Origin: JAXLQL01 sp046331625 | Lineage (GTDB): Bacteria > Acidobacteriota > Terriglobia > Bryobacterales > Bryobacteraceae | Reading direction: 5' to 3' | NCBI GenBank assembly: GCA_046331625.1 | Contig: JAXLQL010000014.1 | Span: forward strand, 124,001-188,000 | DNA: 64,000 nt | Program-made: the position numbers and the translations under genes | Shown here: positions 9,114 to 18,479 of the stretch, piece by piece | Position numbering within the stretch: position 1 is the first letter of the stretch | Layout of the letters: the number at the start of each line of letters is the position of its first letter | The notes under the pieces: model-generated | The model's database searches: none | The model's input: the letters and a program-made list of their open reading frames with translations, nothing else | Told to the model about the DNA's origin: nothing

Positions 9114-10358
9114 GTGCCGGGGGCCATATTCACTCCCAAGCCCGAGCCCGCGCGCGTCCGTTCCGTCGCCCGCCTTGCCGCCGAGCCCTTTCTCTCGGAG
9201 GCGCTGCAGTGGTTTTCCTCTCAACGCAGGTGGATCAACGAGAAGCACCTCGAGCTGTGCCGCATTGCGGCGCCAACGTTCCAGGAGCAAAAGCGCGCTG
9301 ACTGGATGGTGGCGCAGTTGCGCGCCATGGGCTGCGACGCCAAGCTCGATCGCGCCGGCAACGTGATCGCGTTTCCGAACGCTCCGCTCGATGGTCCGCT
9401 GGTGGCGGTGACCGCGCACCTCGACACGGTGCTCGAGCCGCGCGTTGCCGAGGACATTTCGATCGGCCGCGATGGGGAAATGCGGGGTCCGGGAGTATCC
9501 GACAACGGCGCCGGGCTGGCTGCGTTGCTCGCGATCGCGCAAGCGCTCCGCGTGAATTCAGGGCTGGTCGCGCGGCCGCTTCCGATGGTGCTGATCGCCA
9601 ACGTAGGCGAAGAGGGCGAGGGCAACCTGAGCGGGATGCGCTACGTGTGCCGACCTTCGGGGCTGGCATCGCGGATCGCGGCGTTTCTAGTGCTCGATGG
9701 CCCCGCGACCGATCACATCACCGCGCGCGCGCTGGCGAGCCGCCGATTCGAGGTCTCGATTCAAGGTCCGGGCGGACACTCGTGGAGCGACTGGGGCGTG
9801 CCGAATCCGGTGCATGCGCTGGCGCGCGTGATCGCGCTGTTCACGGAGAGTCCGTTGCCGCCGGCGGGTCCGCGCACTACGTACAACTTCGGGATCATCG
9901 AAGGCGGAGCAAGCGTGAACTCGATTCCGACCTCCGCTCGCGCGAAGTTGGACCTGCGGTCAGAGAGCCCGGCGCGCGTGGATGAGTTGGCGGGGATGTT
10001 GACGGCGTGCGTGGAGCACGCCCTCGAGTCGGAGAACGAGCGCGCGAGCAACGGGCGGATCACGGCGAAGATTCGCGAGATCGGGTCGCGGCCGGGGGGA
10101 CAGATCGCCGAAGACGCGCCGCTCCTGCAGCACCTGCACGCAGTGGACGCGCATCTGGGAATTCGCGCGCAGCTCGACTGCGCTTCCACCGATGCGAACA
10201 TTCCGCTCTCGCTCGGGATTCCGGCGGTGTCGATCGGCGCCGGGGGGCAGGGCGGGGGAGCGCACACGCCGAACGAGTGGTTCCATCCCGAGGGTCGGGA
10301 GCGTGCCCTGCAGCGGATCCTGTTGACGGCGTGGCTGCTGATGCAGGATCTGCGCTGA
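9114..10358 (+). CDS. M20-family metallopeptidase (peptidase T/carboxypeptidase-like)
   Basis: This is a 414-residue zinc hydrolase of the M20 clan. The first metal ligands are in VTAHLDTVLEP (His102, Asp104). The bridging Asp is in GPGVSDNGAG, the catalytic Glu pair in NVGEEGEGN, and a late Asp in CASTDANIPLSLGIP. The dimerisation lid is present (RRFEVSIQGPGGHSWSDWG), as is a terminal His region (GGGAHTPNEWFHPEG). It probably hydrolyses a peptide or amide bond in the cytoplasm; no signal peptide is seen. The GTG start lies eight bases after the stop of the preceding gene, which suggests co-transcription. The exact substrate is unknown. Confidence 0.85.
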   Translation: MPGAIFTPKPEPARVRSVARLAAEPFLSEALQWFSSQRRWINEKHLELCRIAAPTFQEQKRADWMVAQLRAMGCDAKLDRAGNVIAFPNAPLDGPLVAVTAHLDTVLEPRVAEDISIGRDGEMRGPGVSDNGAGLAALLAIAQALRVNSGLVARPLPMVLIANVGEEGEGNLSGMRYVCRPSGLASRIAAFLVLDGPATDHITARALASRRFEVSIQGPGGHSWSDWGVPNPVHALARVIALFTESPLPPAGPRTTYNFGIIEGGASVNSIPTSARAKLDLRSESPARVDELAGMLTACVEHALESENERASNGRITAKIREIGSRPGGQIAEDAPLLQHLHAVDAHLGIRAQLDCASTDANIPLSLGIPAVSIGAGGQGGGAHTPNEWFHPEGRERALQRILLTAWLLMQDLR

Positions 10359-10374
10359 ATGCCAGAATAGTCTG

Positions 10375-11481
10375 GTGCGCATCACCCGAGTCGAAGCTTT
10401 CGCTATCTCGATCCCGCTACCCGCTCCCGTGTCGGACGCGGTTCGCCTCATCACGCATCGCGATCACTACTTCGTTCGCATCACTACTGACGACGGACTG
10501 ACGGGCACGGGATTCACGCTCGGCTATGACGGGTCGCTGGCGATGGTCTCGCTAACTGACACGATCTATCGCCCGTTGCTCGTGGGCGCCGAGGCCACTG
10601 ACACGAGCCGGCTGTGGGGCGAGATGTACCGGCAGTCGATCCAGGCCGGCCGGCGTGGCGCGGCGTTGCGTACGATCAGCGCGATCGACATCGCGCTCTG
10701 GGATCTGCGCGGGCAGTATGCGAAGCTCCCGGTGATGCGGCTGCTCGGCGTACACACCACGCGGATGCGCTGCTATGCCACGGGCGGATACTTTCGCGAT
10801 GGGCAGACGCATGACGATCTCGCTCGCGAGTATGTGCGGTATCGCGACGCGGGCTTCACGGCGGCGAAGCTCAAGGTGGGCAAGTATTCGGCGGCGGAAG
10901 ATGCGCGGCGGCTGGCTGCGATCCGCAATGCGGTGGGCGACGATTTCGACATCCTGCTCGACGCCAACGGCGGCTGGCCCGATGCGCCCGCGGCGATCGC
11001 GGCGATGCGGCGCATGGAAGAGTCGCGGCCCTACTGGATCGAAGAGCCGGTGCGTGCGGACAACATCGCGGCGATGGCGCGGATCGCGGAAGCCCTCGAT
11101 ACGCCGGTAGCGACCGGGGAGCTCGAAGCGACGCGCTGGGCTTTCGCGGACCTTCTGGAGCGCAAGGCGGCCGACATCCTGCAGCCGGATGCGACGGTGT
11201 GCGGCGGCGTGACGGAGTGGATGCGGATCGCCCACATGGCGGCGGCGTTCGATATCCCGATTGCGCCGCATTACAACTGGGATGTCCACACGCAACTGCT
11301 GGCGGCGGTGCCGAACGGACTGTTCATCGAGTACTTCATTCGCGGGACGGGCGTGAAGGTGTTCGACGATGTACTTGAGAATCCGATGGAGGCGAAGGAC
11401 GGGTTCATCGAGCCGCGGAATGAGCCGGGGTTCGGGTGGAGATTCCGGGAAGAGGCGCTGGTGGGATTCCGGATCGGGTGA
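10375..11481 (+). CDS. Enolase-superfamily (mandelate racemase/muconate lactonizing) enzyme
   Basis: This is a 368-residue cytoplasmic enzyme with a complete mandelate-racemase-type active site. It has the KxK motif (Lys165/Lys167 in AAKLKVGK), metal ligands Asp196 (LLDANGGW), Glu223/224 (WIEEP) and Glu249 (ATGELEATRW), and an Asp272-His299 dyad (QPDATVCGG and IAPHYNW). The spacing is almost the same as in mandelate racemase. Enzymes of this subgroup abstract the alpha-proton of a carboxylate and are usually sugar-acid dehydratases or racemases. The substrate is undetermined. The start is GTG, 16 bases after the peptidase stop, so the two probably share a transcript. Confidence 0.88.
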   Translation: MRITRVEAFAISIPLPAPVSDAVRLITHRDHYFVRITTDDGLTGTGFTLGYDGSLAMVSLTDTIYRPLLVGAEATDTSRLWGEMYRQSIQAGRRGAALRTISAIDIALWDLRGQYAKLPVMRLLGVHTTRMRCYATGGYFRDGQTHDDLAREYVRYRDAGFTAAKLKVGKYSAAEDARRLAAIRNAVGDDFDILLDANGGWPDAPAAIAAMRRMEESRPYWIEEPVRADNIAAMARIAEALDTPVATGELEATRWAFADLLERKAADILQPDATVCGGVTEWMRIAHMAAAFDIPIAPHYNWDVHTQLLAAVPNGLFIEYFIRGTGVKVFDDVLENPMEAKDGFIEPRNEPGFGWRFREEALVGFRIG

Positions 11482-11518
11482 GGCGGAGGATGATGGCACG
11501 CGTGTTAGACTGGCGTCC

Positions 11519-12856
11519 GTGACCGCGACCGCTGGATCGGGGCAACTCGAGATCGGAGGCACTTCGTATGCCTACCAGCATTGGATCGTCAGTCGTCTTG
11601 GCGCCCTGGCTGCCCGCGTCGAGGCGATGCGCTCGGCAGAGTCGCTTTCTTCAGATGTGCTTGTTCGTCTGAGGCGATTCTTCCGCATCAAGCACGTCTA
11701 TCACTCGAACGCGATCGAAGGGAACACCCTGAACGTTGGAGAAACGAGGTTGGTTGTGGAGGAGGGGCTCACCATCTCGGGCAAGCCGTTGAAGGACTCG
11801 CTCGAAGCGAAGAACCTCGCCGGGGCGCTGGACCTTCTCGAAGAGATGGCGGAATCTCGTGAACGAGCCATTCGCGAGGTTGACATCCGCCAGATTCACC
11901 AGGCAGTGCTATCGGGTGTCGATGACGTAAATGCGGGCCGGTACCGAACAGCTCCGGTGGAAATCGCGGGGTCGAGATTTGCGCCGCCGGGTCCGGAGAG
12001 TGTCGCTCCGCAGATGCAGGAGTTTTGCCGGTGGCTCGCGACGGCGACAGGTAACCCGATCGTCTTGGCGAGTGCTGCCCACGCCTGGTTCGTCACGATT
12101 CACCCGTTTCTCGATGGCAATGGGAGAACCGCTCGCCTCTTGATGAATCTGATGCTCATGCGGTTTGGGTTCCCGATTGCGGTGATCACGCGCGAGGATC
12201 GGTTTCGCTACTACGAGGCCCTCGAGGAGTCGCAGGGTGGCGATCTGACCCCGTTCCTCGAACTGATCGTGGAGTCAGTGGAAGAGAGCATCGAACAGTA
12301 CGAAGCGGCCTCGGCCGAGGGACGAGCACTCGAAGAATGGTCCCAGACAGGCCTCAGTCTCGGTGCATCCGGGCGCGAACGGGCTCGGAGTGAGTACGAA
12401 CTTTGGAGAAGCGGACTCGATCTTTTGAAGAGCTACTTTCGGCAGTCCAGCCGGGGCGCAAGCGGAGCCGAAGTGAAGTTCAAGGACTTCGGGCATCTCG
12501 AATTCGAGAAGTTCCTCGCGGTCAGGGGCGGGCAGCACTCCAAGAAGACTTGGTTCTTTCGAGTGGATTTGTTCGCGGAGGCAAAGGCGCTACGCTATCT
12601 CTTCCTCTTCGGAGTTCCGAGTGCAGGGATGCTTCAACACCACGTGGAGGTAACGCTCCACGTCTTCTTCGAAAGCGCGCCGTTCTCTTACGAGAGTCTC
12701 GATACATGCGCCGGGAACCAGCCTGATGTTGTCGAGATCGGCTTCCGCGCTCCCGAAACATTCCTGTTTCGCAACCGCGGCGGGCACGTGCAAGCAGGCA
12801 AACTCGAAGATGCCTGCAGCCAGTTTTTCAAGCAGACGCTCGCACACCGGCACTGA
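11519..12856 (+). CDS. Fic-domain protein (class II, self-inhibited AMP transferase)
   Basis: Fic enzymes transfer AMP or another nucleotide moiety to a hydroxyl group on a target protein. The catalytic loop HPFLDGNGRTAR is intact (His195). The inhibitory S-x3-E-G motif is SNAIEG at residues 63-68, on the N-terminal side, which defines a class II Fic. Residues about 310-446 form an extra C-terminal region (EVKFKDFGHLEFEKFLAV, then GMLQHHVEVTLHVFFESAPF) that I cannot assign to a family. The frame is open upstream into the preceding gene; GTG 11519 is chosen because it is the first start beyond that gene's stop, but no clear ribosome-binding site supports it. No antitoxin neighbour is seen. Confidence 0.83.
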   Translation: MTATAGSGQLEIGGTSYAYQHWIVSRLGALAARVEAMRSAESLSSDVLVRLRRFFRIKHVYHSNAIEGNTLNVGETRLVVEEGLTISGKPLKDSLEAKNLAGALDLLEEMAESRERAIREVDIRQIHQAVLSGVDDVNAGRYRTAPVEIAGSRFAPPGPESVAPQMQEFCRWLATATGNPIVLASAAHAWFVTIHPFLDGNGRTARLLMNLMLMRFGFPIAVITREDRFRYYEALEESQGGDLTPFLELIVESVEESIEQYEAASAEGRALEEWSQTGLSLGASGRERARSEYELWRSGLDLLKSYFRQSSRGASGAEVKFKDFGHLEFEKFLAVRGGQHSKKTWFFRVDLFAEAKALRYLFLFGVPSAGMLQHHVEVTLHVFFESAPFSYESLDTCAGNQPDVVEIGFRAPETFLFRNRGGHVQAGKLEDACSQFFKQTLAHRH

Positions 12857-12929
12857 CAGACGATAGCGAGAGACCGAGCGCTGGGCAGAAACGCTACAAT
12901 AGGGGCGAATTCTGCGACGAAGGGGATCT

Positions 12930-15900
12930 ATGTTCGCATCACTGCGTTTTCAACTCGCGGTCATGTCTACCGCGCTCGTTCTGCTTGTGCCCACTTGTAG
13001 TGGACAAGCGGTGTCCATTGCCGAAGTTTCCGGCTTGATCAGCGATTCGACGGGCGCCGCCGTTCCCGGCGCCGCGGTCAAGATCGTGGAGATCGAAAAG
13101 CAAGCCGTCCGCACGGTGACATCCGATGCGGCGGGCCGCTACACATTTCCGAATCTGCCCGTTGGGCCGTACCGTCTCGAAGTGACAGCGGGCGGCTTCA
13201 AGGCACACACGCAAAGCGGCATCGTGCTGCAGGTGGGCAACAGCGTCACGGTCAATGTGAGTCTCGAAGTGGGCAACGTCTCCGAGCGGATCGAAGTGCA
13301 GGCCCAAGTGAACATGGTGGAGACCAAAGAGAACACCATCTCGCAGGTCATCGACAAGGAGCGCATTTCCGAACTGCCGCTCAACGGCCGGCAGCCGACG
13401 CAGTTGATTCTGCTCTCGGGCGCCGCGCTCACCACGCCCGGCGGCGGAATGGTGGGCAGCAAGAACTACTTCAGCTCCACTACGATTTCCGTTGCCGGCG
13501 GACAGGCCAACGGCATCAACTACCTGCTCGATGGCGGCGACCACAATGACTCGATGACCAACGTCAACATGCCGATTCCCTTCCCCGACGCGCTGCAGGA
13601 GTTCAGCGTGCAGACGAGTGCGCTGCCCGCGCGATACGGGCTGCATCCCGGCGCGGTGGTGAATGCGGTGACCAAATCGGGCACGAATCAAATCCACGGG
13701 GATGTGTTTGAATTTCTGCGCAATGGAAATCTCAACGCGCGCAACACGTTCGCCTCGGTGCACGACAGCTTGAAGCGCAACCAGTTCGGCGGCACGCTGG
13801 GCGGCAAGATCATCCGCGACAAGCTGTTCTTCTTCGGCGGATTCCAGGGAACTCGCCAGCGCAGCGATCCGCCGCAGACCATCAGCTTCGTGGGCACGCA
13901 GGCGGTGCTGGGCGGCGACTTTTCGGTGATCGATTCGGGCGCCTGCATCTCCGGCGGACGCGGCCGCACGCTGACCGATCCCACCACGAGGAGCCCGTTC
14001 CCCGGGAACGTAATTCCGGTTTCGCGTTTCAACCCCCAGGCGGTGGGTCTGCTGACCAAGTACATTCCGCTTTCGCAGGATCCTTGCGGACGCATTACCT
14101 ACGGCATCAAGACCACCGGCGACGAGGAGCAAATGATCGGCCGCGTGGACTGGGTACAGAACGCCAAGCACAACTTCTACGGGCGCTACTTTCTGGCGCA
14201 GTACAAGAACCCGCCTGTGTATGACGGCAAGAGCGCCCTCACCACCACGGCTCCAGGGAACTGGGAGCGCGCGCAAACCATCACGCTCGGCGATACCTAC
14301 TCGTTCTCGGCCACCACGCTCAACTCGTTCCACGCCACCGGGAGCCGCCGGCGCGACAATCGCGGCGTGGCGCCGAACTTTTTCAACCCGCGCGACCTGG
14401 GGCTCAACGTGTTCGCACCCATCCCGAACTTTACCCAGATCAGCTTGAGCAACTACTGGAGCATCGGCTGCGGAACGTGTGCGGCGGGTCACTTCAACAC
14501 GAACTCGCTCCACTTGGCCGATGACGTCGACATCATTCGCGGCAAGCATCAACTCGCCTTCGGCGTCGACTATCTCCGCGACCACTTCAATTTCATCAAC
14601 GGCTACATCCAGAACGGATCGTGGGCTTTCAACGGGCAGTTCACGGGTGACTCGCTGGCCGACTACATGCTCGGCCTGCCCAACGACTTCACGCAATCGA
14701 ACCAGTTGGAATTCGCCACGCGCGCTTCGGTGTTCGCGCTCTATGCGCAAGACACGATCCGCGTGTCGAAGCGGCTCACGATGAACGTGGGCATCCGTTT
14801 CGAGCCTTCGTTCGCCGCGTACGACTATTTCGGCCGCGGCACTTCGTTCTCGCAAGCCGACTTCATCGCAGGCAAGAAGAGCCAGGTGTTCACCGCCGCG
14901 CCCGCGGGGCTCTCGTTCTACGGCGACCAAGGAATCCCCAAGGCGTACTTCAACAACCGCATTCCGCTGTTCTCGCCGCGCATGGGCTTGGTGTGGGATC
15001 CCACTGGATCGGGCCGGCAGTCCCTGCGAGTCTCAGCCGCGATTCTACGGGATACGGCGGAATTGTTTTATTCCGAACGGCTCACCACCAACGCGCCTTA
15101 CGGCTCGGCGATCGACATCCCCTCGCCCACCGGCGGATTCAGCAATCCCTACTCGGGCTACCCGGGCGGCAACCCATTCCCGCAACCGGCGCCACCGCCC
15201 AAGAACTTCCCCTTCGCGCCTTACAGCGTGTTCGTGAACATGCCGCTCCAGACGCACCCGACCTACACGGCCCAGTGGAACGTCAGCTATCAGAACGAAT
15301 TCCGGAAAGACTGGCTGGGTTCGATCAGCTACCTGGGCAACAAGACCACGCACGTTTGGGTGGGCGAAGAGATCAACCCGGCCATCTATGGTCCGGGGGC
15401 TTCCACGGGGAACACCAATCAGCGCCGTCTGCTCTACCGCTTGAATCCCACGGTGGGTGCGGGTTACGCGAGCATCGTGCAGTCAGAACAGGGCGCCAAT
15501 TCGCGCTACGCGGGCGTGCTCATGTCGGTGCAGCATCGCATGGCTCACCACTTCACGCTGCTGTTCAACTACACGTATTCGCATTGCATCAGTGACGGCG
15601 ACTTCGGCGGCGAACTGGCGGGCAACTACTACATGGATCCCTCGAATCGCACCCGCGATCGCGCCAGTTGCAACTTCGACGTGCGCCATTTGGCGAACAC
15701 TTCGATGATCGTGTCGAGCCCGTTCCAGGGCGGCATGAAGGGCAAGCTGCTGGGCGGCTGGCAGTTTGCGCCCATCGTGAGTGCGGCCAGCGGCATCGCG
15801 ATCAACGTCACGTCGGGCCGCGACAACTCGCTCACGGCTGTAGGGCTCGATCGGCCGAATCTGATTAACCCGAACGCCTACTCCACGGATCCGAATCCGC

Positions 15901-16190
15901 GCCAGTTCCTCAACCCGGCGTCGTTCGCGCAGAACGACACGGGTACGTTCGGAAACCTGGGACGCTCGGCCGTGCATGGTCCGGGGCGGTTGAACTTCGA
16001 TTTGTCGCTGAGCCGCTCGTTCCGTTTCCAGGAGCGGTATCGACTGGAAGCGCGATTCGAGGCGTTCAACGCGATCAACCACACCAACTACAGCAATCCG
16101 ACGACGAATCTCTCATCGGCAAATTTCGGCAAGATTCTCGGTGCGGCCGATCCGCGGATTCTGCAAGTGAGCATGAAGTTCCATTTCTAA
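12930..16190 (+). CDS. Oar-like TonB-dependent outer-membrane receptor
   Basis: The protein has 1086 residues. It has a signal peptide (TALVLLVPTCSGQA), then a carboxypeptidase-regulatory fold (SGLISDSTGAAVPGAAVKIV), then a plug segment with SELPLNGRQPTQLILLSG and NYLLDGGDHND, then the barrel, which ends in a C-terminal Phe (ILQVSMKFHF). It is distinct from the receptor at 2075-5545 but has the same architecture. A GAAGGGG ribosome-binding site precedes the ATG. A possible -10 box, TACAAT, lies near 12894, without a convincing -35. It is convergent with the PQQ dehydrogenase gene, only four bases apart. The transported substrate cannot be inferred. Confidence 0.9.
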   Translation: MFASLRFQLAVMSTALVLLVPTCSGQAVSIAEVSGLISDSTGAAVPGAAVKIVEIEKQAVRTVTSDAAGRYTFPNLPVGPYRLEVTAGGFKAHTQSGIVLQVGNSVTVNVSLEVGNVSERIEVQAQVNMVETKENTISQVIDKERISELPLNGRQPTQLILLSGAALTTPGGGMVGSKNYFSSTTISVAGGQANGINYLLDGGDHNDSMTNVNMPIPFPDALQEFSVQTSALPARYGLHPGAVVNAVTKSGTNQIHGDVFEFLRNGNLNARNTFASVHDSLKRNQFGGTLGGKIIRDKLFFFGGFQGTRQRSDPPQTISFVGTQAVLGGDFSVIDSGACISGGRGRTLTDPTTRSPFPGNVIPVSRFNPQAVGLLTKYIPLSQDPCGRITYGIKTTGDEEQMIGRVDWVQNAKHNFYGRYFLAQYKNPPVYDGKSALTTTAPGNWERAQTITLGDTYSFSATTLNSFHATGSRRRDNRGVAPNFFNPRDLGLNVFAPIPNFTQISLSNYWSIGCGTCAAGHFNTNSLHLADDVDIIRGKHQLAFGVDYLRDHFNFINGYIQNGSWAFNGQFTGDSLADYMLGLPNDFTQSNQLEFATRASVFALYAQDTIRVSKRLTMNVGIRFEPSFAAYDYFGRGTSFSQADFIAGKKSQVFTAAPAGLSFYGDQGIPKAYFNNRIPLFSPRMGLVWDPTGSGRQSLRVSAAILRDTAELFYSERLTTNAPYGSAIDIPSPTGGFSNPYSGYPGGNPFPQPAPPPKNFPFAPYSVFVNMPLQTHPTYTAQWNVSYQNEFRKDWLGSISYLGNKTTHVWVGEEINPAIYGPGASTGNTNQRRLLYRLNPTVGAGYASIVQSEQGANSRYAGVLMSVQHRMAHHFTLLFNYTYSHCISDGDFGGELAGNYYMDPSNRTRDRASCNFDVRHLANTSMIVSSPFQGGMKGKLLGGWQFAPIVSAASGIAINVTSGRDNSLTAVGLDRPNLINPNAYSTDPNPRQFLNPASFAQNDTGTFGNLGRSAVHGPGRLNFDLSLSRSFRFQERYRLEARFEAFNAINHTNYSNPTTNLSSANFGKILGAADPRILQVSMKFHF

Positions 16191-16194
16191 GGGC

Positions 16195-17772
16195 TCACTC
16201 GATCGCGAACACCATCATCGCGCTGCCAGCGGCGAGGGCGACATACTGTTTGCCCTCGCTCGAATAACTGATCGGGTTTGACCACACTTCGCCGCCCGTC
16301 TGGAATCGCCACAGCAGTTTGCCTGAGGTAGCGTCGAGCGCGAAGAAGTCGCCTTCCATGGTGCCGGAAAACACGAGTCCGCCGGCGGTTGCGAGCACGC
16401 CGCCCCACGGTGGCGTGTGCATGCGGAACTCCCACACCTTCTCGCCCGTGAGCGCGCGCAGAGCTTTCAGCGAGCCGCGCGGCTCCTCGTTCGGAAGGTC
16501 GCGTTTGGTTGCGCCGAGGTACATGCGGCCGGGCTGATATTTCGTGTCGGCCTTGTAGTAGAACGCGCCTTTCTCGCGCACGTTCTGATAGAAGAGTCCG
16601 GTCTGCGGACTGTACGAAGGGCTGAACCAGTTCGAAGTGCCGTCGTCATCGGGATAGACGAGCGCGCCCTTGACGCTCGGGGTGGTCTGCTCGAGATCGG
16701 GTACGGGGCGGCCTTTCGCGTCGATGCTCTTGGCCCAGTTCTGTCGCGTGAACTGGGTTGCTTTGAGGAACTCGCCCGTAGCGCGATCAAGCACGTAGTA
16801 GAACGCGTTGCGATTGGCGAACAGCATCAGCTTGCGCGGGCGGCCGTTCCAATTGGCGTCCACCAGCACGGGAATTTGATTCGAATCCATGTCGTTCACG
16901 TCATGCGGCGTGAACTGAAAATGCCACTTCAGTTTGCCGGTGTCGGCATCGAGCGCGATCACGCAGTCGGAATAGAGGTTGTCGCCGAGGCGCACGGAGC
17001 CGTCGTAGTCGGGACCGGGATTGCCCGTGCCCCAATAGACGAGGTTCAACTCGGGATCGAACGATCCTGTGACCCAGGTGGTGGCGCCGCCGTTCTTCCA
17101 ACTATCGCCGGACCAGGTTTCGCTGCCGAGTTCGCCCGGACCTGGCGTGCCCCAGAAACGCCAGAGGCGCTTGCCGGTCTTGGCATCGTAGGCATCGAGG
17201 AATCCGCGGACTCCGTACTCGGCGCCGGCCATACCGACGATGATCTTGTCGCGCAGCGCGAGCGGCGCGGCGGTGAGCGAGTAGGCGAGCTTGCGGTCGG
17301 CGATTTCGATGTCCCAGCGGACGCGGCCGGTCTTCGCATCGAGCGCGACCACGTGATTGTCGATGGTGGCGACGAAGATCTGATCGTCGAGCGCGGCCAC
17401 GCCACGATTCACTTGTCCGCAGCAGACGGCGATGCCATCGGGGATCGCGCGGCGATAGTGCCACAGCGGACGGCCCGTGCGCAGGTCGAGCGCGGTGACG
17501 TCGCTCGGCGGATCGGTGATGTACATCACGCCATCGAAGACGAGCGGCATGGTTTCGAAGTGCTCGCGTCCGCGGATCTGGTAGATCCACGCCGGCTTCA
17601 AGCGGGCGACGTTCGCGCGATTGATCTGCGCGAGTGGTGAGTAGTGGTGCGATCGGTAATTGCCCGAGTAGGTGAGCCAGTTGCCGGGCTCGCGCTCGGA
17701 ATGCAGGATGCGATCGTAGGGGAGCTGCGCCGAGGCTACGCAAGCCCATACGCTCAGCGTCGTGAGTTTCAT
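16195..17772 (-). CDS. PQQ-dependent alcohol dehydrogenase, lanthanide-type Asp-x-Asp
   Basis: This is a 525-residue periplasmic quinoprotein with an eight-bladed propeller. It has a signal peptide (TLSVWACVASAQ), a vicinal disulfide pair Cys117-Cys118 in AVCCGQVNRG, a metal ligand Glu185 (GAEYGVRG) and Asn251 (GTGNPGPDYDG). The catalytic Asp294 is in FTPHDVNDMDSNQ. Asp296, two residues later, corresponds to the extra Asp that marks lanthanide-dependent XoxF/ExaF-type enzymes. The start at 17772 is chosen over an upstream frame extension because of GCAGGAGG before the ATG, a signal peptide directly after it, and an ATGA overlap with the upstream cytochrome gene. No fused cytochrome domain is present. 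The substrate is probably an alcohol or aldehyde and is not determined. Confidence 0.88.
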   Translation of the reverse strand: MKLTTLSVWACVASAQLPYDRILHSEREPGNWLTYSGNYRSHHYSPLAQINRANVARLKPAWIYQIRGREHFETMPLVFDGVMYITDPPSDVTALDLRTGRPLWHYRRAIPDGIAVCCGQVNRGVAALDDQIFVATIDNHVVALDAKTGRVRWDIEIADRKLAYSLTAAPLALRDKIIVGMAGAEYGVRGFLDAYDAKTGKRLWRFWGTPGPGELGSETWSGDSWKNGGATTWVTGSFDPELNLVYWGTGNPGPDYDGSVRLGDNLYSDCVIALDADTGKLKWHFQFTPHDVNDMDSNQIPVLVDANWNGRPRKLMLFANRNAFYYVLDRATGEFLKATQFTRQNWAKSIDAKGRPVPDLEQTTPSVKGALVYPDDDGTSNWFSPSYSPQTGLFYQNVREKGAFYYKADTKYQPGRMYLGATKRDLPNEEPRGSLKALRALTGEKVWEFRMHTPPWGGVLATAGGLVFSGTMEGDFFALDATSGKLLWRFQTGGEVWSNPISYSSEGKQYVALAAGSAMMVFAIE

Positions 17773-18479
17773 TGTGCATCCTCCTGCGCGGCCAGGTAGG
17801 CGACCAGATCTTCGAGGTCGGCGCCGGTGATTGACGCGCGATACGAGGGCATCGCAGTCTTGCCAAATTCCTTGCGCAGGCCAGGCGCTTCGGATTTCCA
17901 AAGCGAATGGATCTTGCCCGCCGCATCGCGGATCTGGATGGAGAACGAGTCCTCATTGACGCGCGCGCCGGAGAGCTTGCCCGCATGCACGAGGACGAAA
18001 TCGGGAGAGACGTCAGCGGCCGGATCGACTACCGATTGACGTAAGTGCGCCGGACTGCGGCGCGCTCCGATGCCGCTGAGGTCGGGGCCGAACGCTCCGC
18101 CGAGTCCAGCGATCGTGTGGCAGCGCGCGCATCCTGATTTGCGATAGACAGCTTCGCCTCGTGCGCCGTCGCCGGGAACGGTGACGGGAGCGGAGCGGCC
18201 GAGCGAACGCACGTGAGCGGACACGTCGGCGAGTTCGCTCTCGTTGAGCCACGTTCCAGGCATGCCCGTGCCGGGGAGTCCGCGCCGGATGATCCGCTGG
18301 AGCGTCTCTTCGTCTTGCGCGTTGCGAAGCTTGGGCCGAGCGAGCGTTGCGCCGCGACCGCCCTCGCCGCGTTGGCCGTGGCAGATGGCGCATTGGCCCG
18401 CGTAGATGGACGCTCCGCGTTCGAGCGACGGTTGAGCGAGCGCAGAAAGCGCGGCTGCGAGAATCGTCAAACAGCGCAT
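17769..18479 (-). CDS. Di-haem c-type cytochrome
   Basis: This is a 236-residue exported cytochrome with two class-I domains. It has a signal peptide (LTILAAALSALAQ) and a first haem site CAICH with axial Met in GTGMPG. The second haem site is CARCH, with a long insertion before the distal part (AMPSYRASITGADLEDLVAY). It overlaps the start of the PQQ dehydrogenase by ATGA, so the pair is translationally coupled. The cytochrome is the obvious electron acceptor for the dehydrogenase, passing electrons from PQQH2 to an oxidase or another periplasmic carrier. Confidence 0.87.
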   Translation of the reverse strand: MRCLTILAAALSALAQPSLERGASIYAGQCAICHGQRGEGGRGATLARPKLRNAQDEETLQRIIRRGLPGTGMPGTWLNESELADVSAHVRSLGRSAPVTVPGDGARGEAVYRKSGCARCHTIAGLGGAFGPDLSGIGARRSPAHLRQSVVDPAADVSPDFVLVHAGKLSGARVNEDSFSIQIRDAAGKIHSLWKSEAPGLRKEFGKTAMPSYRASITGADLEDLVAYLAAQEDAQ

